Shown here: piece after piece, positions 30,132-41,897 of the stretch
Layout of the letters: every line of letters begins with the position of its first letter
Numbering within the stretch: position 1 is the stretch's first letter
Origin: Phycisphaerae bacterium
Lineage (GTDB): Bacteria; Planctomycetota; Phycisphaerae; Sedimentisphaerales; Anaerobacaceae
DNA: 64,000 nt
Direction: 5' to 3'
Assembly: GCA_012744475.1 (NCBI GenBank)
Contig: JAAYBV010000008.1
Coordinates: 1 to 64,000 of the forward strand
The notes under the pieces: model-generated
What the model saw: the letters and a program-made list of their open reading frames with translations, nothing else
Databases searched by the model: none
What the model was told of the DNA's origin: nothing
Position numbers and translations under genes: made by a program

Positions 30132-31792
30132 AACCTAATGCAGGCAGTTCGATGCAGGACAAATCGGCGAGCAAACATCCGGCCATCCAGCGGACTGGGC
30201 GACCGAAGAAGCGGCGATGGTTGCTCCCGTTGGTTCTCTTTCTCATTGCGGCAGGCGCGGTCGTGCTGGTGGCTTCCATCAAGGGGAATGCGGGCGCCGG
30301 CACAACGTCCGGGGGCACGTTCACGGCGCGCCGGGACAACCTGGTCATCACGGTCAGCGAGGGCGGCAGCATCCGCGCGCACAAGTCCATCGAGTACCGC
30401 TGCGAGGTGGAATCGCGCGGCGCGCAGATCACGATCCTGAGCATCGTTCCGTCCGGGGCGTACATCAGTCAGAAGGACGTCGACGACGGGATGGTCCTGG
30501 TCAAGCTGGATTCCTCCTCCCTGGAAGACCAGTTGATCCAGGAGAGGATGGAACTGGCCAGCGACCAGGAGACCGAGACCTCCGCGAAGGAGGCCTACGA
30601 CATTCAGGTGATTCAGAATGAGAGCGACGTTGCTGATGGGCGGCTCCAGGTTCGGTTCGCTCTGCTGGATCTTCAGAAGTACCTCGGGGCGGCTCTGGCG
30701 GAACGGCTGACGCGAGACGTCAACGATGCGGTGGACCTGACCGAGTACGTGGCGCCGTTTCTGGTGGAGGTCAGGGATGATCCCAACATGCTGGACGGCA
30801 CGGCCGCCGGGCAGGAGCTGAAGCGGCTGAACGACGACATCGTTCTCGCCGAGGGCAACCTGAAAACGGCGCAGGCGCGATTGGCTGGAACGGAGAAGCT
30901 CCACGACGCCAATTACGTCTCGGAACTGGATTTGCAGGGGGACCGGCTCACGGTCGTCAACCGGGAATTCGCCGAGCAGAACGCCAAGGTGAATCTGGAT
31001 CTGTTCCTTCGTTACGATTTCCCGAAGGATGCCGAGCAGGCCCTGAGCGACTACATTGAAGCCGGACGCAAGCTCGAACGAACCTTCGCGGAATGCCGCT
31101 CCAAATTGGCGCAGGCGCAGGCCAGATTGGCCAACGCCCAGGAGCGGCTCCGGGCGCAGCAGAAGCGCGTCAGCGAGCTCGAGCAGCAGATCGCCAACTG
31201 CACGATGCGCGCCAAGGCCCCGGGCCTGGTGATCTACGGCACCGGCAGCACGGGAGACATGTTCCGCGCGATGCGAGGCCGAGGAGGCGGTGGCGCCGGC
31301 AGCGGCATGATCGCCGAGGGCGAGACCGTCTTTGAAGGCCAGACGATCATCTCGATGCCCGATACCGCCACCATGGTGGCCGAGATCAGCGTGCACGAGA
31401 CCGAGGTGGACAAGGTCCGTCCGGGACAGCCGGCCACGATCGTCATGGATGCGTTTCCCGACCAGGTGCTCCACGGCGAAGTGCTGGAAGTGGCTCCGCT
31501 GCCCGACCAGCAGCGCGGCTTCATGAATCCGGACCTGAAGGTGTACACGACCCTGGTGAAGATCGACGGGACGCACGACTTCCTCCGAACGCGGATGTCG
31601 TGCCGGGTCGAGGTTCTCGTGCGCGAGCTGGACGACGTGGTCATCGTGCCGATTCAGGTTGTCGCTACTCGTGGAGGTCGGAAGGTCTGTTACATCGCAA
31701 CCCCGCAGGGGCCGCAGCCGCGCGAGGTGCAGACCGGCGCCTTCAACGACACGTTTGTGCAGATCGTCAGCGGTCTGGAAGGCGGCGAATAA
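30128..31792 (+). CDS. HlyD/MacA-type periplasmic adaptor, ended by an in-frame TAA
   Basis: The ATG overlaps the TolC-like stop (ATGA). The 554-residue product has one N-terminal membrane span (WLLPLVLFLIAAGAVVLVAS), a lipoyl/barrel region (TVSEGGSIRAHKSIEYRC), a long coiled-coil hairpin (residues ~130-370, e.g. AQARLANAQERLRAQQKRV) and a C-terminal barrel (PGQPATIVMDAFPDQVLHGEV). It should link the inner-membrane pump to the outer-membrane channel. The end reads VQIVSGLEGGE, then TAA, then in the same frame VLLNPPLF. Homologues normally continue through this point (pattern GLxxGExVLLNPP), so the gene looks split by a stop codon. Confidence 0.88.
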   Translation: MKPNAGSSMQDKSASKHPAIQRTGRPKKRRWLLPLVLFLIAAGAVVLVASIKGNAGAGTTSGGTFTARRDNLVITVSEGGSIRAHKSIEYRCEVESRGAQITILSIVPSGAYISQKDVDDGMVLVKLDSSSLEDQLIQERMELASDQETETSAKEAYDIQVIQNESDVADGRLQVRFALLDLQKYLGAALAERLTRDVNDAVDLTEYVAPFLVEVRDDPNMLDGTAAGQELKRLNDDIVLAEGNLKTAQARLAGTEKLHDANYVSELDLQGDRLTVVNREFAEQNAKVNLDLFLRYDFPKDAEQALSDYIEAGRKLERTFAECRSKLAQAQARLANAQERLRAQQKRVSELEQQIANCTMRAKAPGLVIYGTGSTGDMFRAMRGRGGGGAGSGMIAEGETVFEGQTIISMPDTATMVAEISVHETEVDKVRPGQPATIVMDAFPDQVLHGEVLEVAPLPDQQRGFMNPDLKVYTTLVKIDGTHDFLRTRMSCRVEVLVRELDDVVIVPIQVVATRGGRKVCYIATPQGPQPREVQTGAFNDTFVQIVSGLEGGE

Positions 31793-32494
31793 GTGCTGCT
31801 GAATCCTCCGTTGTTCACGGAGTCTGCGGCCACTTCGTCGTTCCGTGAGCGACCGCGGAAGAACGGAAGCAATGCGAGCGACGCGAACGACTCATCCGCC
31901 GCGGCGCCGGCAGGAGAGGCGATGGGGCCAGCCCCGGCGACTCCGCAGATGCCGGGCGGGGTGGAGATGACCGATGAGATGCGGCAGCAGATGCGCCAGT
32001 TCAGACGTCAGGGCGATGGTCCGGGAATGCCGGGCGGCGCCGAGATGACGCCCGAGCAGCGGCAGCAGATGATGGAACGCTTCCAGCGTCAAGGCGGTGG
32101 CCCGGGAATGCCCGGCGGCGCCGAGATGACGCCCGAGCAGCGGCAACAGATGAGGGAACGCTTCCAGCGTCAGGGCGGCGGTCCGAGGATGCCCGGCGGC
32201 GCCGAGATGACGCCCGAGCAGCGGCAACAGATGATGGAACGCTTCCAGCGTCAGGGCGGCGGTCCGGGGATGCCCGGTGGCGCCGAGATGACGCCTGAAC
32301 AGCGTCAGCGGATGATGGAGATGACGCCCGAGCAGCGCCAGCAGATGATGGAGCGTTTCCAGCGACAGGGTGGTGGCCGCGGTCGCCGTGGCGGGAACGA
32401 TCCTGCGGGTGGGCAGGCCGGCCAGGAGACTCCGCCCAGCGGCCAGTCCGAGGCAGCACCGCCAGCGCCGCCGGCGGATGACCAGGCGAAGTGA
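31793..32494 (+). CDS. Repeat-rich C-terminal tail of the adaptor, separated by the in-frame TAA
   Basis: This 233-codon frame begins at the GTG immediately after the adaptor's TAA and in the same frame. Its first residues, VLLNPPLF, complete the adaptor's conserved end. The rest is low complexity: an Ala/Ser linker, then near-identical 27-residue units of the form MPGGAEMTPEQRQQMMERFQ followed by RQGGGPG. Such Met/Gln/Arg/Gly-rich tails are familiar on planctomycetal adaptor proteins. It may be expressed by reinitiation at the GTG (GGAAGG lies about ten bases upstream), by stop readthrough, or not at all. I regard it as one half of a broken or recoded gene, not a separate protein family. Confidence 0.65.
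   Translation: MLLNPPLFTESAATSSFRERPRKNGSNASDANDSSAAAPAGEAMGPAPATPQMPGGVEMTDEMRQQMRQFRRQGDGPGMPGGAEMTPEQRQQMMERFQRQGGGPGMPGGAEMTPEQRQQMRERFQRQGGGPRMPGGAEMTPEQRQQMMERFQRQGGGPGMPGGAEMTPEQRQRMMEMTPEQRQQMMERFQRQGGGRGRRGGNDPAGGQAGQETPPSGQSEAAPPAPPADDQAK
31949..32376 (+). repeat. Tandem 81-bp coding repeats (27 residues per unit)
   Basis: Unit starts at 31949, 32027, 32108, 32189 and 32270 are spaced 78, 81, 81 and 81 bases. The first unit is diverged and the fifth is cut short, running into a second copy of its own MTPEQRQQMMERF core at 32321. The central units are nearly identical in DNA, which indicates recent duplication. Confidence 0.9.
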
Positions 32495-32533
32495 TGTTCC
32501 GGCCCCGACAGGAGGCGAAGGATACCTGCAACG

Positions 32534-33259
<726 letters not shown>

Positions 33260-33265
33260 GACGCT

Positions 33266-34573
33266 ATGTTCTTCTTTCGTCTCAAACGCACGATCAAGTT
33301 GGGAGCCAAGAGCCTCTGGATGCACCGGCTGCGGTCGACGCTGACGGCGCTGGGCATCATCTTCGGCGTCTCGTCCGTCATCGCCATGCTGGCGATCGGC
33401 GAGGGGGCCAGCCGGGACGCCCAGGAGAAGATCGCCCAGCTCGGCAGCCGCAACATTATCATCAGGACCATCAAGCCGCCCGAAGACCAGGCCGCCGGAG
33501 GGCAACAGCAGACCCTGATGGAATATGGCCTGACCTACGACGACGCCGAACGGTTTCAGAACGGCATTCCGGACGTCCAGGTGATCGTGCCGAACCGGCG
33601 GATCTCACAGCAGGCGCTGTATCGCACTCGCCGGGTGTCTCTGGAGGTCGTCGGGACCGTCCCCTGGTATCCGGAGATCTCTCCCACCCGTGTCCGGTTC
33701 GGGCGTTTTCTCAGCACCACTGACATGCACTACAAGCAGGGTGTCTGTGTTCTCGACGAACGCGTGGTCAAGGAGCTGTTCGCCTTCGACGACCCCATCG
33801 GCCAGGATGTGAAGATCGGCGGAGACTACTACCGCGTGGTGGGGATTGCCACCGAGCAGAGCAAGACGCCGGCTTCCACCGAACTGGAAACGAAGGACGC
33901 CACCGGAGCCAAGAAGGCCGCCGGCGCCAACGTGGGCGCTATGTACGTCCCCTTGACGACGGTGAAAGAGCGCTTTGGAGAGATGTCCCTGCAAGTCTCC
34001 TCCGGCGGCGCCGGGACGATGGAACGGGTCGAGCTCCAGGAGATCATCGTGCAGGTCCAGGATGTGGACATGGTCATGGGGACACGCCAGAGCGTCCAAA
34101 CACTTCTGTCCCGCTTTCACAAGAAGAACGATTACGAGATCGTCGTCCCGCTGGAATTGATGCGGCAGGCCAAAGACTTCCAGCGGATCTTCACCATTGT
34201 CCTCGGGTCCATCGCGGCCATCTCGCTGCTGGTGGGCGGCATCGGGATCATGAACATCATGATGGCGACCGTCAGCGAGCGTACGCGTGAGATCGGCATC
34301 CGTCGGGCCCTCGGCGCCAAGAAGAGAGACATCGTAATTCAGTTCCTCTCCGAGACCCTGATCCTGACGCTGTCGGGCGGCCTGCTCGGGATGGGGCTCG
34401 GCGCGCTGATCCCGTTCTTCGTGACGCACTTCGGGCAGATGCGCACGGTGATTACGGGCAGTTCGCTGATTCTGGCGTTCGGCATCAGCGGGGCCGTCGG
34501 CATCGCTTTCGGTCTATATCCGGCCTATCGGGCCGCCAACATGGACCCCATCGAGTCGCTGCGGCACGAGTGA
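33266..34573 (+). CDS. MacB/FtsX-type ABC transporter permease
   Basis: The protein has 435 residues. AGGACGCT precedes the ATG. The N-terminal span HRLRSTLTALGIIFGVSSVIAML is followed by a ~250-residue periplasmic domain and three C-terminal spans, including GSIAAISLLVGGIGIMNIMMATVSERTREIGIRRALGAKK, the FtsX-domain hallmark. ATPase and permease are separate chains here, unlike fused MacB. With the TolC-like channel and HlyD-like adaptor it makes a complete tripartite exporter for a drug, peptide, lipid or siderophore-like molecule; the cargo is not readable. Confidence 0.93.
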   Translation: MFFFRLKRTIKLGAKSLWMHRLRSTLTALGIIFGVSSVIAMLAIGEGASRDAQEKIAQLGSRNIIIRTIKPPEDQAAGGQQQTLMEYGLTYDDAERFQNGIPDVQVIVPNRRISQQALYRTRRVSLEVVGTVPWYPEISPTRVRFGRFLSTTDMHYKQGVCVLDERVVKELFAFDDPIGQDVKIGGDYYRVVGIATEQSKTPASTELETKDATGAKKAAGANVGAMYVPLTTVKERFGEMSLQVSSGGAGTMERVELQEIIVQVQDVDMVMGTRQSVQTLLSRFHKKNDYEIVVPLELMRQAKDFQRIFTIVLGSIAAISLLVGGIGIMNIMMATVSERTREIGIRRALGAKKRDIVIQFLSETLILTLSGGLLGMGLGALIPFFVTHFGQMRTVITGSSLILAFGISGAVGIAFGLYPAYRAANMDPIESLRHE

Positions 34574-34609
34574 TGGCGTTTCGTTTGTGGGATGGCCGGT
34601 CCGGGTGCG

Positions 34610-35356
34610 TCAGCCGGTGAACTGGGTGGCGTCGGGCCGGGGCTCGGAGCCCGATTCCTTCTTCATGCCGGGCGGCATAGTCAGGCCGATCCGGCCGCGC
34701 TGATCGCGGAAGTCCGTGATGATCTTGACCGCTTCGGCCGGGTCGTCAGTCACGGTGAAGACGTTGAGGTCTTCCGGCGAGATGTATCCGTGCTCACCCA
34801 GCATCGTGTCCTTCAGCCAGGCAATCAGCCCGTCCCAGAACTCATGGCACATCAGGATGACCGGGAACTGGATCTGCTTGAGCGTCTGGATCAGAACGAG
34901 CGACTCAAACAGTTCATCCATCGTTCCGTAACCGCCGGGGAAGACGATGAACCCGTGTGCGTACTTGAGGAACATGACCTTGCGCACGAAGAAGTAGCGA
35001 AAGTGCAGAGAGAGGTTTTGGTAGTCATTGGGGATCTGTTCCATCGGCAGCTCAATGTTCAGGCCGATGCTGGTCCCGCCGGCCTTGGCGGCGCCCTTGT
35101 TGGCGGCCTCCATGATGCCGCCTCCGCCTCCGGTGATGACCGCAAACCCGGCCTTGGCGACTTGGCAGGCGGTCTGAACGGCCATCTTGTAGTAGCGGTG
35201 ATTGGGATGCGTGCGGGCCGAACCGAAGATCGAAACGGCTGGACCGACGGAGGCCAGTTCCTCGAATCCTTCCGTGAATTCGGCCATGATCCGGAACATC
35301 CGCCACAGGTCTTGCACCGGTTTGTCGGGGGTGTCGATCATTTCATTCGTTTCCAC
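34610..35356 (-). CDS. LOG-family nucleotide 5'-monophosphate phosphoribohydrolase
   Basis: At 248 residues with a Rossmann-like fold, it carries the LOG motifs ITGGGGGIMEAANKGA and PGGYGTMDELFE. Family members split the ribose-base bond of nucleotide monophosphates such as cytokinin riboside phosphate or AMP; bacterial roles are mostly housekeeping salvage. It is the last gene in the tight minus-strand run behind nth (24-base gap) and converges on the permease gene. Confidence 0.9.
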   Translation of the reverse strand: METNEMIDTPDKPVQDLWRMFRIMAEFTEGFEELASVGPAVSIFGSARTHPNHRYYKMAVQTACQVAKAGFAVITGGGGGIMEAANKGAAKAGGTSIGLNIELPMEQIPNDYQNLSLHFRYFFVRKVMFLKYAHGFIVFPGGYGTMDELFESLVLIQTLKQIQFPVILMCHEFWDGLIAWLKDTMLGEHGYISPEDLNVFTVTDDPAEAVKIITDFRDQRGRIGLTMPPGMKKESGSEPRPDATQFTG

Positions 35357-35380
35357 TGATTCAGATGGTCGACCGTTCTG

Positions 35381-36091
35381 CTACCACAGGTCGGGTCGAT
35401 GGGCGGCCGGACAGAAGGCCGCGATCGGACAGGCCGGACAGTCGGGCTTTCGGGCCTTGCAGAGGTTCCGGCCGTGGAAAACCAGCAAATGGCTGAACAG
35501 CGTCCAATCCTTCTTGGGAACTATTTCGGCCAGATCGAACTCCAGCTTTACCGGGTCCGAGTTATCGGACAGTGCAAGGCGGCGGGAGAGGCGAATCACG
35601 TGGGTGTCGCACACGATTCCGGGGGTGCCGAAGGCATTGCCGAGCACCACGTTGGCGGTCTTTCGACCAACGCCGGGAAGGGCGGTCAACTCCTCCATTG
35701 TCTGAGGGACCTTCCCTCCGAATTCCTTGGCAATCCGGGTGCAGGCGCCCTTGATGTTCTGTGCCTTGTTGCGGAAGAACCCGGTGGTCCGGATATCTTC
35801 TTCGATTTCTCTGACGTCCGCCCCGGCCCAGTCAGAGGCGGATCGGTACTTCTCAAAGAGGTCTTTGGTTACGATGTTGACGCGCACGTCCGTGCACTGG
35901 GCCGAGAGGATCGTCGCGACGAGCAGTTCGAGCGGATTGGTGAAGTTCAGCGCGACTTTGGCGTCGGGATAGGTCTTCTTCAGGATGGGCCAGATGTCTT
36001 TGACACGCTGCTGAGCGGCGGCCTTGTCAAAGCCGCTGGCCCTGGCACTGGATTTCCTGTTCGCCTGCCCGGCGGCCTTCTTCTTTGCCAT
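35381..36091 (-). CDS. nth: Endonuclease III
   Basis: The protein has 236 residues including a Lys/Ala-rich N-terminal extension. The helix-hairpin-helix LPGVGRKTANVVLGNAFG contains the catalytic Lys, and CDTHVIRLSRRL the catalytic Asp. The 4Fe-4S loop C-x6-C-x2-C-x5-C is complete in CKARKPDCPACPIAAFC. The enzyme removes oxidised pyrimidines and nicks the AP site in base-excision repair. Its ATG directly abuts the TAG of dsbD, so translation is probably coupled. Confidence 0.96.
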   Translation of the reverse strand: MAKKKAAGQANRKSSARASGFDKAAAQQRVKDIWPILKKTYPDAKVALNFTNPLELLVATILSAQCTDVRVNIVTKDLFEKYRSASDWAGADVREIEEDIRTTGFFRNKAQNIKGACTRIAKEFGGKVPQTMEELTALPGVGRKTANVVLGNAFGTPGIVCDTHVIRLSRRLALSDNSDPVKLEFDLAEIVPKKDWTLFSHLLVFHGRNLCKARKPDCPACPIAAFCPAAHRPDLW

Positions 36092-37936
36092 CTACCTCGG
36101 TCCCTCCGGCAACGTCTTGAGTAGATCGATCAGTTCCTGTTTGTCGAAAATCCCTCGCAGCTTGTGCACGTTACCGTCGGGCAGACGCACGATCGTCACC
36201 GGCACGTTGCCCGCCTCGCCATAGACTTGCCGGAGGTCTTGTGTCGCAGGGTAGTCGATGACTGTGGTGTCCGCCAGGACCGCCAGCACGTTCTTCTTCT
36301 GCAATTGTTGAATCACCCCGGGATCGCGGTAGACCTTCCGTTCCACGACCTTACAGTTGGTGCACCAATCGGCGGTGAATTTCAGCAGGACCGGCCGGCC
36401 GCGCGATGCGGCGCCGTCGACGACGGCGCGATCGTACGCTTGCCAGTCGACCGCGCCTCCTTCGGGGGCGTCCCATGCCGGAAGCAGCCACAGGGCGCCG
36501 CCGACCGCCGGAACCAGCGCGATGAATCGAACCAGACGTCTCTTTCTGGCAGGCGTCGCGAACCCCACCCACGTGCCCCACATCCAGACGCAGAAGCTGA
36601 ACACGATCCCGTACAGCAGAACGTTCAGGAGACGGTCCTTCGGCAGAGCCGCCAGCGTGATCTTGACGGCGATGAAGAACAATAGAAAGCCCGTGGATTT
36701 CTTGAAAATCTCCATCCACGTTCCCGGCTTGGGAATGCGATCCATCAGGGAGGGGACAGAGACGATCACGGCGTAGGGCAGGGCCATCCCGGCGCCCATC
36801 AGCACGATCGCGATGCTGCTGACCAGCAGAGGCTGGGTCTGCGCCCAGACGAGAACGAATCCGAGCAGGGCGCCGCTGCACGGGGTGCTGAGCACGCCAG
36901 CGAAGAACCCCATCCCCGCCGTGCCGAGCAGGCCGGAGCCGGCGCTCTGTCTGCTTGCGAGGCCCGACGGCACTGACAGCGTGATCACGTCCAGCATGGC
37001 CAGGCCGAAGAACACGATTGCCAGAAACAACACGATGACCGCCTTGGGATAGCGAAAGAGGCTATTCAGGTCGAGGACCGCGCCGGTCGTGAGGTTGATG
37101 ATCGCCGAGACGAGGGCGAAAGCCGCGAAGAACAGAATCACGCCGGCGCAGAATGCCAGCCCGCCCGCCAGACGACCGCCGCCGGATCGCTTGGACTGGT
37201 CGATCAGCCGCATCAGGATCAACGGGATCACCGGCAGCACGCACGGCATGATGTTGATCGAGAGGCCCGCGACGATGGCCAGCAGATAGTACACCGCTGT
37301 GCTGTAGGGCAGGACTTCCTGTCGGCTCGATGTCCCATTCGGCTGGGTCGGCTCCTGAACGGATGAGGACACCGGCGTGCCTGTCTGCACGACGGGAGGC
37401 GCCTCTGCCGGTTTGGCTTGGGTCTGTCCTGTTGCGGTCCCGCCCGCGAAGTGGATGACGGCGGTCACCGTCTTGTCGAAAGGAGGCAGACACAACTGGC
37501 TCGTGCAGGCCATGCCGGTGATGCGAACGCTAACGCGGACCGGCTCACTCGCCGTCGAACTCAAAGGGACCAGGACACGAAAGTCGCCGACGTGGACTTC
37601 CACGTCCTTCTCGAGCCCGACGTCGTGGAACATCTGCCAGGGAGGGAAGACCGCCTCGCCGAACTCCAGGCCGTCTCCCGAAGGGCGAATCCTCAGGTTG
37701 AATTGCGGGGCCGGGGCGGTTTCGGATCTCGCGTAGTAGTGCAGGTCGTCGGTGCCTGTGAAGACCACGGCCAAAGCCGGTCGATCGTCGGTGCGTATCG
37801 CTTCGAGACGGACCTGAGAGTACTCGTCGTCCACGCGCGCCAGCTCAACCGCCTCGTCGCCCTCGGCGCCGCTGGCCCACGAGCCGCACAGAGCGATCCA
37901 CACAGCGCATACGATGACCTGCCTGCTTGCATTCAT
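36092..37936 (-). CDS. dsbD: DsbD-type thiol:disulfide interchange protein
   Basis: The protein has 614 residues. A signal peptide and N-terminal periplasmic immunoglobulin-like domain (to ~residue 190) are followed by eight or so membrane spans beginning AVYYLLAIVAGLSINIMPCVLPVIPLILM. A C-terminal thioredoxin domain holds the CxxC pair Cys525-Thr-Asn-Cys528 in FTADWCTNCKVVERKVY. DsbD moves electrons from cytoplasmic thioredoxin across the inner membrane to periplasmic reductases or the cytochrome c maturation path. The intramembrane cysteine in MPCVLPVIP is present. It lies 33 bases downstream of ftsH and abuts nth. Confidence 0.93.
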   Translation of the reverse strand: MNASRQVIVCAVWIALCGSWASGAEGDEAVELARVDDEYSQVRLEAIRTDDRPALAVVFTGTDDLHYYARSETAPAPQFNLRIRPSGDGLEFGEAVFPPWQMFHDVGLEKDVEVHVGDFRVLVPLSSTASEPVRVSVRITGMACTSQLCLPPFDKTVTAVIHFAGGTATGQTQAKPAEAPPVVQTGTPVSSSVQEPTQPNGTSSRQEVLPYSTAVYYLLAIVAGLSINIMPCVLPVIPLILMRLIDQSKRSGGGRLAGGLAFCAGVILFFAAFALVSAIINLTTGAVLDLNSLFRYPKAVIVLFLAIVFFGLAMLDVITLSVPSGLASRQSAGSGLLGTAGMGFFAGVLSTPCSGALLGFVLVWAQTQPLLVSSIAIVLMGAGMALPYAVIVSVPSLMDRIPKPGTWMEIFKKSTGFLLFFIAVKITLAALPKDRLLNVLLYGIVFSFCVWMWGTWVGFATPARKRRLVRFIALVPAVGGALWLLPAWDAPEGGAVDWQAYDRAVVDGAASRGRPVLLKFTADWCTNCKVVERKVYRDPGVIQQLQKKNVLAVLADTTVIDYPATQDLRQVYGEAGNVPVTIVRLPDGNVHKLRGIFDKQELIDLLKTLPEGPR

Positions 37937-37969
37937 CTCGATATCCCTGCCAACAACAAGGCGAAAACC

Positions 37970-40063
<2,094 letters not shown>

Positions 40064-40073
40064 CTTGCGCAGT

Positions 40074-40613
40074 TTACCAATGGGTTTCCATTAGCTCTAC
40101 GATCTTCTGGGCCAGCTTGTTTGCCGCGAGGGCCGCGGCATAGGTGAAGTCCTGGTTCTGGAAATCTGAGTAGCTGGCCGCGGCGGTGACTGTCCGGCTA
40201 TTGATCATGAGCTGGCCGTTGTTGAGATTCTTCCAGTTCACGGTCGCCGTCAGCACCACCTCCTTCTCCAGCGGCCGCGCCAGTTCACGTTCGATGGTCA
40301 GTGCCGACTCGTCGATAGAGATCAACTGGCCGGTGATGACGCTGTCGGCCCGGTCTCTGCTGGAAACGATCTTGTAAGGGGTCATGGTCTCGATACGCTT
40401 GGCCAGTGCGTCGGACAGCGTGTATTCGACGCCCCGGCGGAAGCTGCGATTGTCGAACATCTCCAGGCAGACGCTTTGGATGTCCTCCGGATACAGGCTC
40501 TGGTTCGAATAGCCGCCCGGCGAAGCACAACCGGCCAGTCCCGTCGCGGCCAGCGCACCGGCAGCAAGCAGAAGAACCCAGCGGCATCGGATTGTACGCG
40601 GACTACTGTTCAC
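40074..40613 (-). CDS. lptE: LptE-like LPS-assembly lipoprotein
   Basis: The 179-residue protein has a lipoprotein signal ending ATGLAGC (Cys29). The mature part follows the short LptE plan: SVCLEMFDNRSFRRGVEYTLSDALAKRIE, then VITGQLISIDESAL. LptE plugs the LptD barrel that inserts LPS in the outer membrane. Its start overlaps the end of the bamD-like gene by 11 bases and ftsH follows 10 bases later. Family similarity is moderate, but the context strengthens it. Confidence 0.8.
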   Translation of the reverse strand: MNSSPRTIRCRWVLLLAAGALAATGLAGCASPGGYSNQSLYPEDIQSVCLEMFDNRSFRRGVEYTLSDALAKRIETMTPYKIVSSRDRADSVITGQLISIDESALTIERELARPLEKEVVLTATVNWKNLNNGQLMINSRTVTAAASYSDFQNQDFTYAAALAANKLAQKIVELMETHW

Positions 40614-41598
40614 GGGCTTGCATCCTGTCGAGGAGCTCCTGCCGGGCTTCCTTGGCCATTTGGGCCGCTTCGGTGTTGGGCCAGTTTTCGGTCACCATGT
40701 CGTAGTAAAGGTTGGCGGCCTCCACCCGCTTGGTGCGCTGGTAGTAGCGGCCGATCGTATACTGCTTGTAGGCCATCTGCTCGTCGATTCGCTCAAGTTT
40801 GGCCGGAATGTCGTGTTTTGCGGCGTCCTCCGGATAACGCAGAGCGAACCGCTCGTAGTAGGTCTTGGCCGTCGTCAGCTTGGAGGCATCCAGCAGCGGC
40901 TGCCGCTTCTCCGGCGGCTTGTTGTAGGCCGCGAAGTTGTCTTCCGCCATCCGAAGGATCGCCCTCTTGCCGATGGGCCCCATCTCCCAATACGATGCGA
41001 TCTCGGACCATTTGAGATAGGCTTCGATGTACTTTTCCCTCGCTTCGTAGTGCTCGGCCACAGCAATAGCAGCCTTCAGACCGATGCTGTTGGGTTCGTC
41101 CAGGCCGGTGCGGTCGCTGAGCTTCTCCATGATCTCCACGCCTTCGGCATAGCCGCGGATGTTGATAAGGCCTAGCACGCGTTTCTTGCGACCAGCCAGG
41201 TAGGCGGTGGCGATCTCGAATTGCCGGTCCATCACGGCATTGGCAAACTCGCTGGTTGGGTGATCCTTCAACAGCTTCTCGTACTTGACCATTGCTCTGG
41301 CGTAGCGGTCGTTCCAGAACTCCAGCTCGCCCACCGCAAAAAGCTCGAGGTCGGGCCCGGCGTGCTGTGGAAAGTCATCCTTGATGCGGGCCAGCGCATC
41401 TTTGACGTCTCCGGCGTCCCCGGCACGCGTCGTGTCCTTAAGCTTGGCAACGGCTTGCAGGTAGCGCTGGTGAGGATCGGCGACAACGGATTTCCGCTCG
41501 GTCCCGTCCTGGGGCCTGGATGTCTCGGTCGCCGAGACGCCCAAGCACGATATCGCCATCAACACAAGCAGGCTGGCATTTCGCATCTGGTTCATCAT
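40603..41598 (-). CDS. BamD-like TPR protein (outer-membrane assembly)
   Basis: The 331-residue protein has a signal peptide (LLVLMAISCLGVSATE) and TPR-like helices, for example LEFWNDRYARAMVKYEKLLKDHPTSEFANAVM and RTKRVEAANLYYDMVTENWPNT. BamD is a lipoprotein of the BAM complex that folds outer-membrane barrels. The usual lipobox cysteine is not clear here; the only candidate is in AISCLG, so it may be periplasmic. It heads the lptE-ftsH-dsbD-nth-LOG run. A general TPR envelope protein is the alternative reading. Confidence 0.7.
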   Translation of the reverse strand: MMNQMRNASLLVLMAISCLGVSATETSRPQDGTERKSVVADPHQRYLQAVAKLKDTTRAGDAGDVKDALARIKDDFPQHAGPDLELFAVGELEFWNDRYARAMVKYEKLLKDHPTSEFANAVMDRQFEIATAYLAGRKKRVLGLINIRGYAEGVEIMEKLSDRTGLDEPNSIGLKAAIAVAEHYEAREKYIEAYLKWSEIASYWEMGPIGKRAILRMAEDNFAAYNKPPEKRQPLLDASKLTTAKTYYERFALRYPEDAAKHDIPAKLERIDEQMAYKQYTIGRYYQRTKRVEAANLYYDMVTENWPNTEAAQMAKEARQELLDRMQAREQ

Positions 41599-41663
41599 TT
41601 CGGGTTCGGTCCATTCGGAGGCTCAAAGAAGGACGTCTCCCGCAGTGGCCTCAAACGGGCCTC

Positions 41664-41691
41664 ATTATACCGGCTGGTCCCGTCAATGCAA
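41664..41691 (-). promoter_or_regulatory. Promoter for the bamD-like/lptE/ftsH/dsbD/nth/LOG run
   Basis: On the minus strand TTGCAT and a perfect TATAAT are separated by 16 bases, about 65 bases before the bamD-like ATG. Downstream gaps between the six genes range from an 11-base overlap to 33 bases, consistent with one transcript. The -35 is weak. The rest of the 299-base divergent gap up to 41898 shows nothing else I can support. Confidence 0.5.
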
Positions 41692-41897
41692 CGCACACTT
41701 ACAAATATGCATCGCCAGCGAACGCCCCTGTCGCCCAAGTGCGACCGACCGGCCCGATTTGCCTTTACCGGCTGCGCGGGAGGCGATATAAGCTGGAATT
41801 GAGCACGGCTCTGCGGCCTCCATCACGCTGTGGACCAACGTCCGGGGGCCGGGCCTCTGGGGTGCATCGGGAAGGTTTGGAATTAAGGAGGTACACC

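Noticed and set aside
31793-32494. The repeat-rich frame as an independent gene of a new family
   Set aside because: It is exactly in frame with the adaptor and its first residues complete the adaptor's conserved end, so a split gene is simpler.
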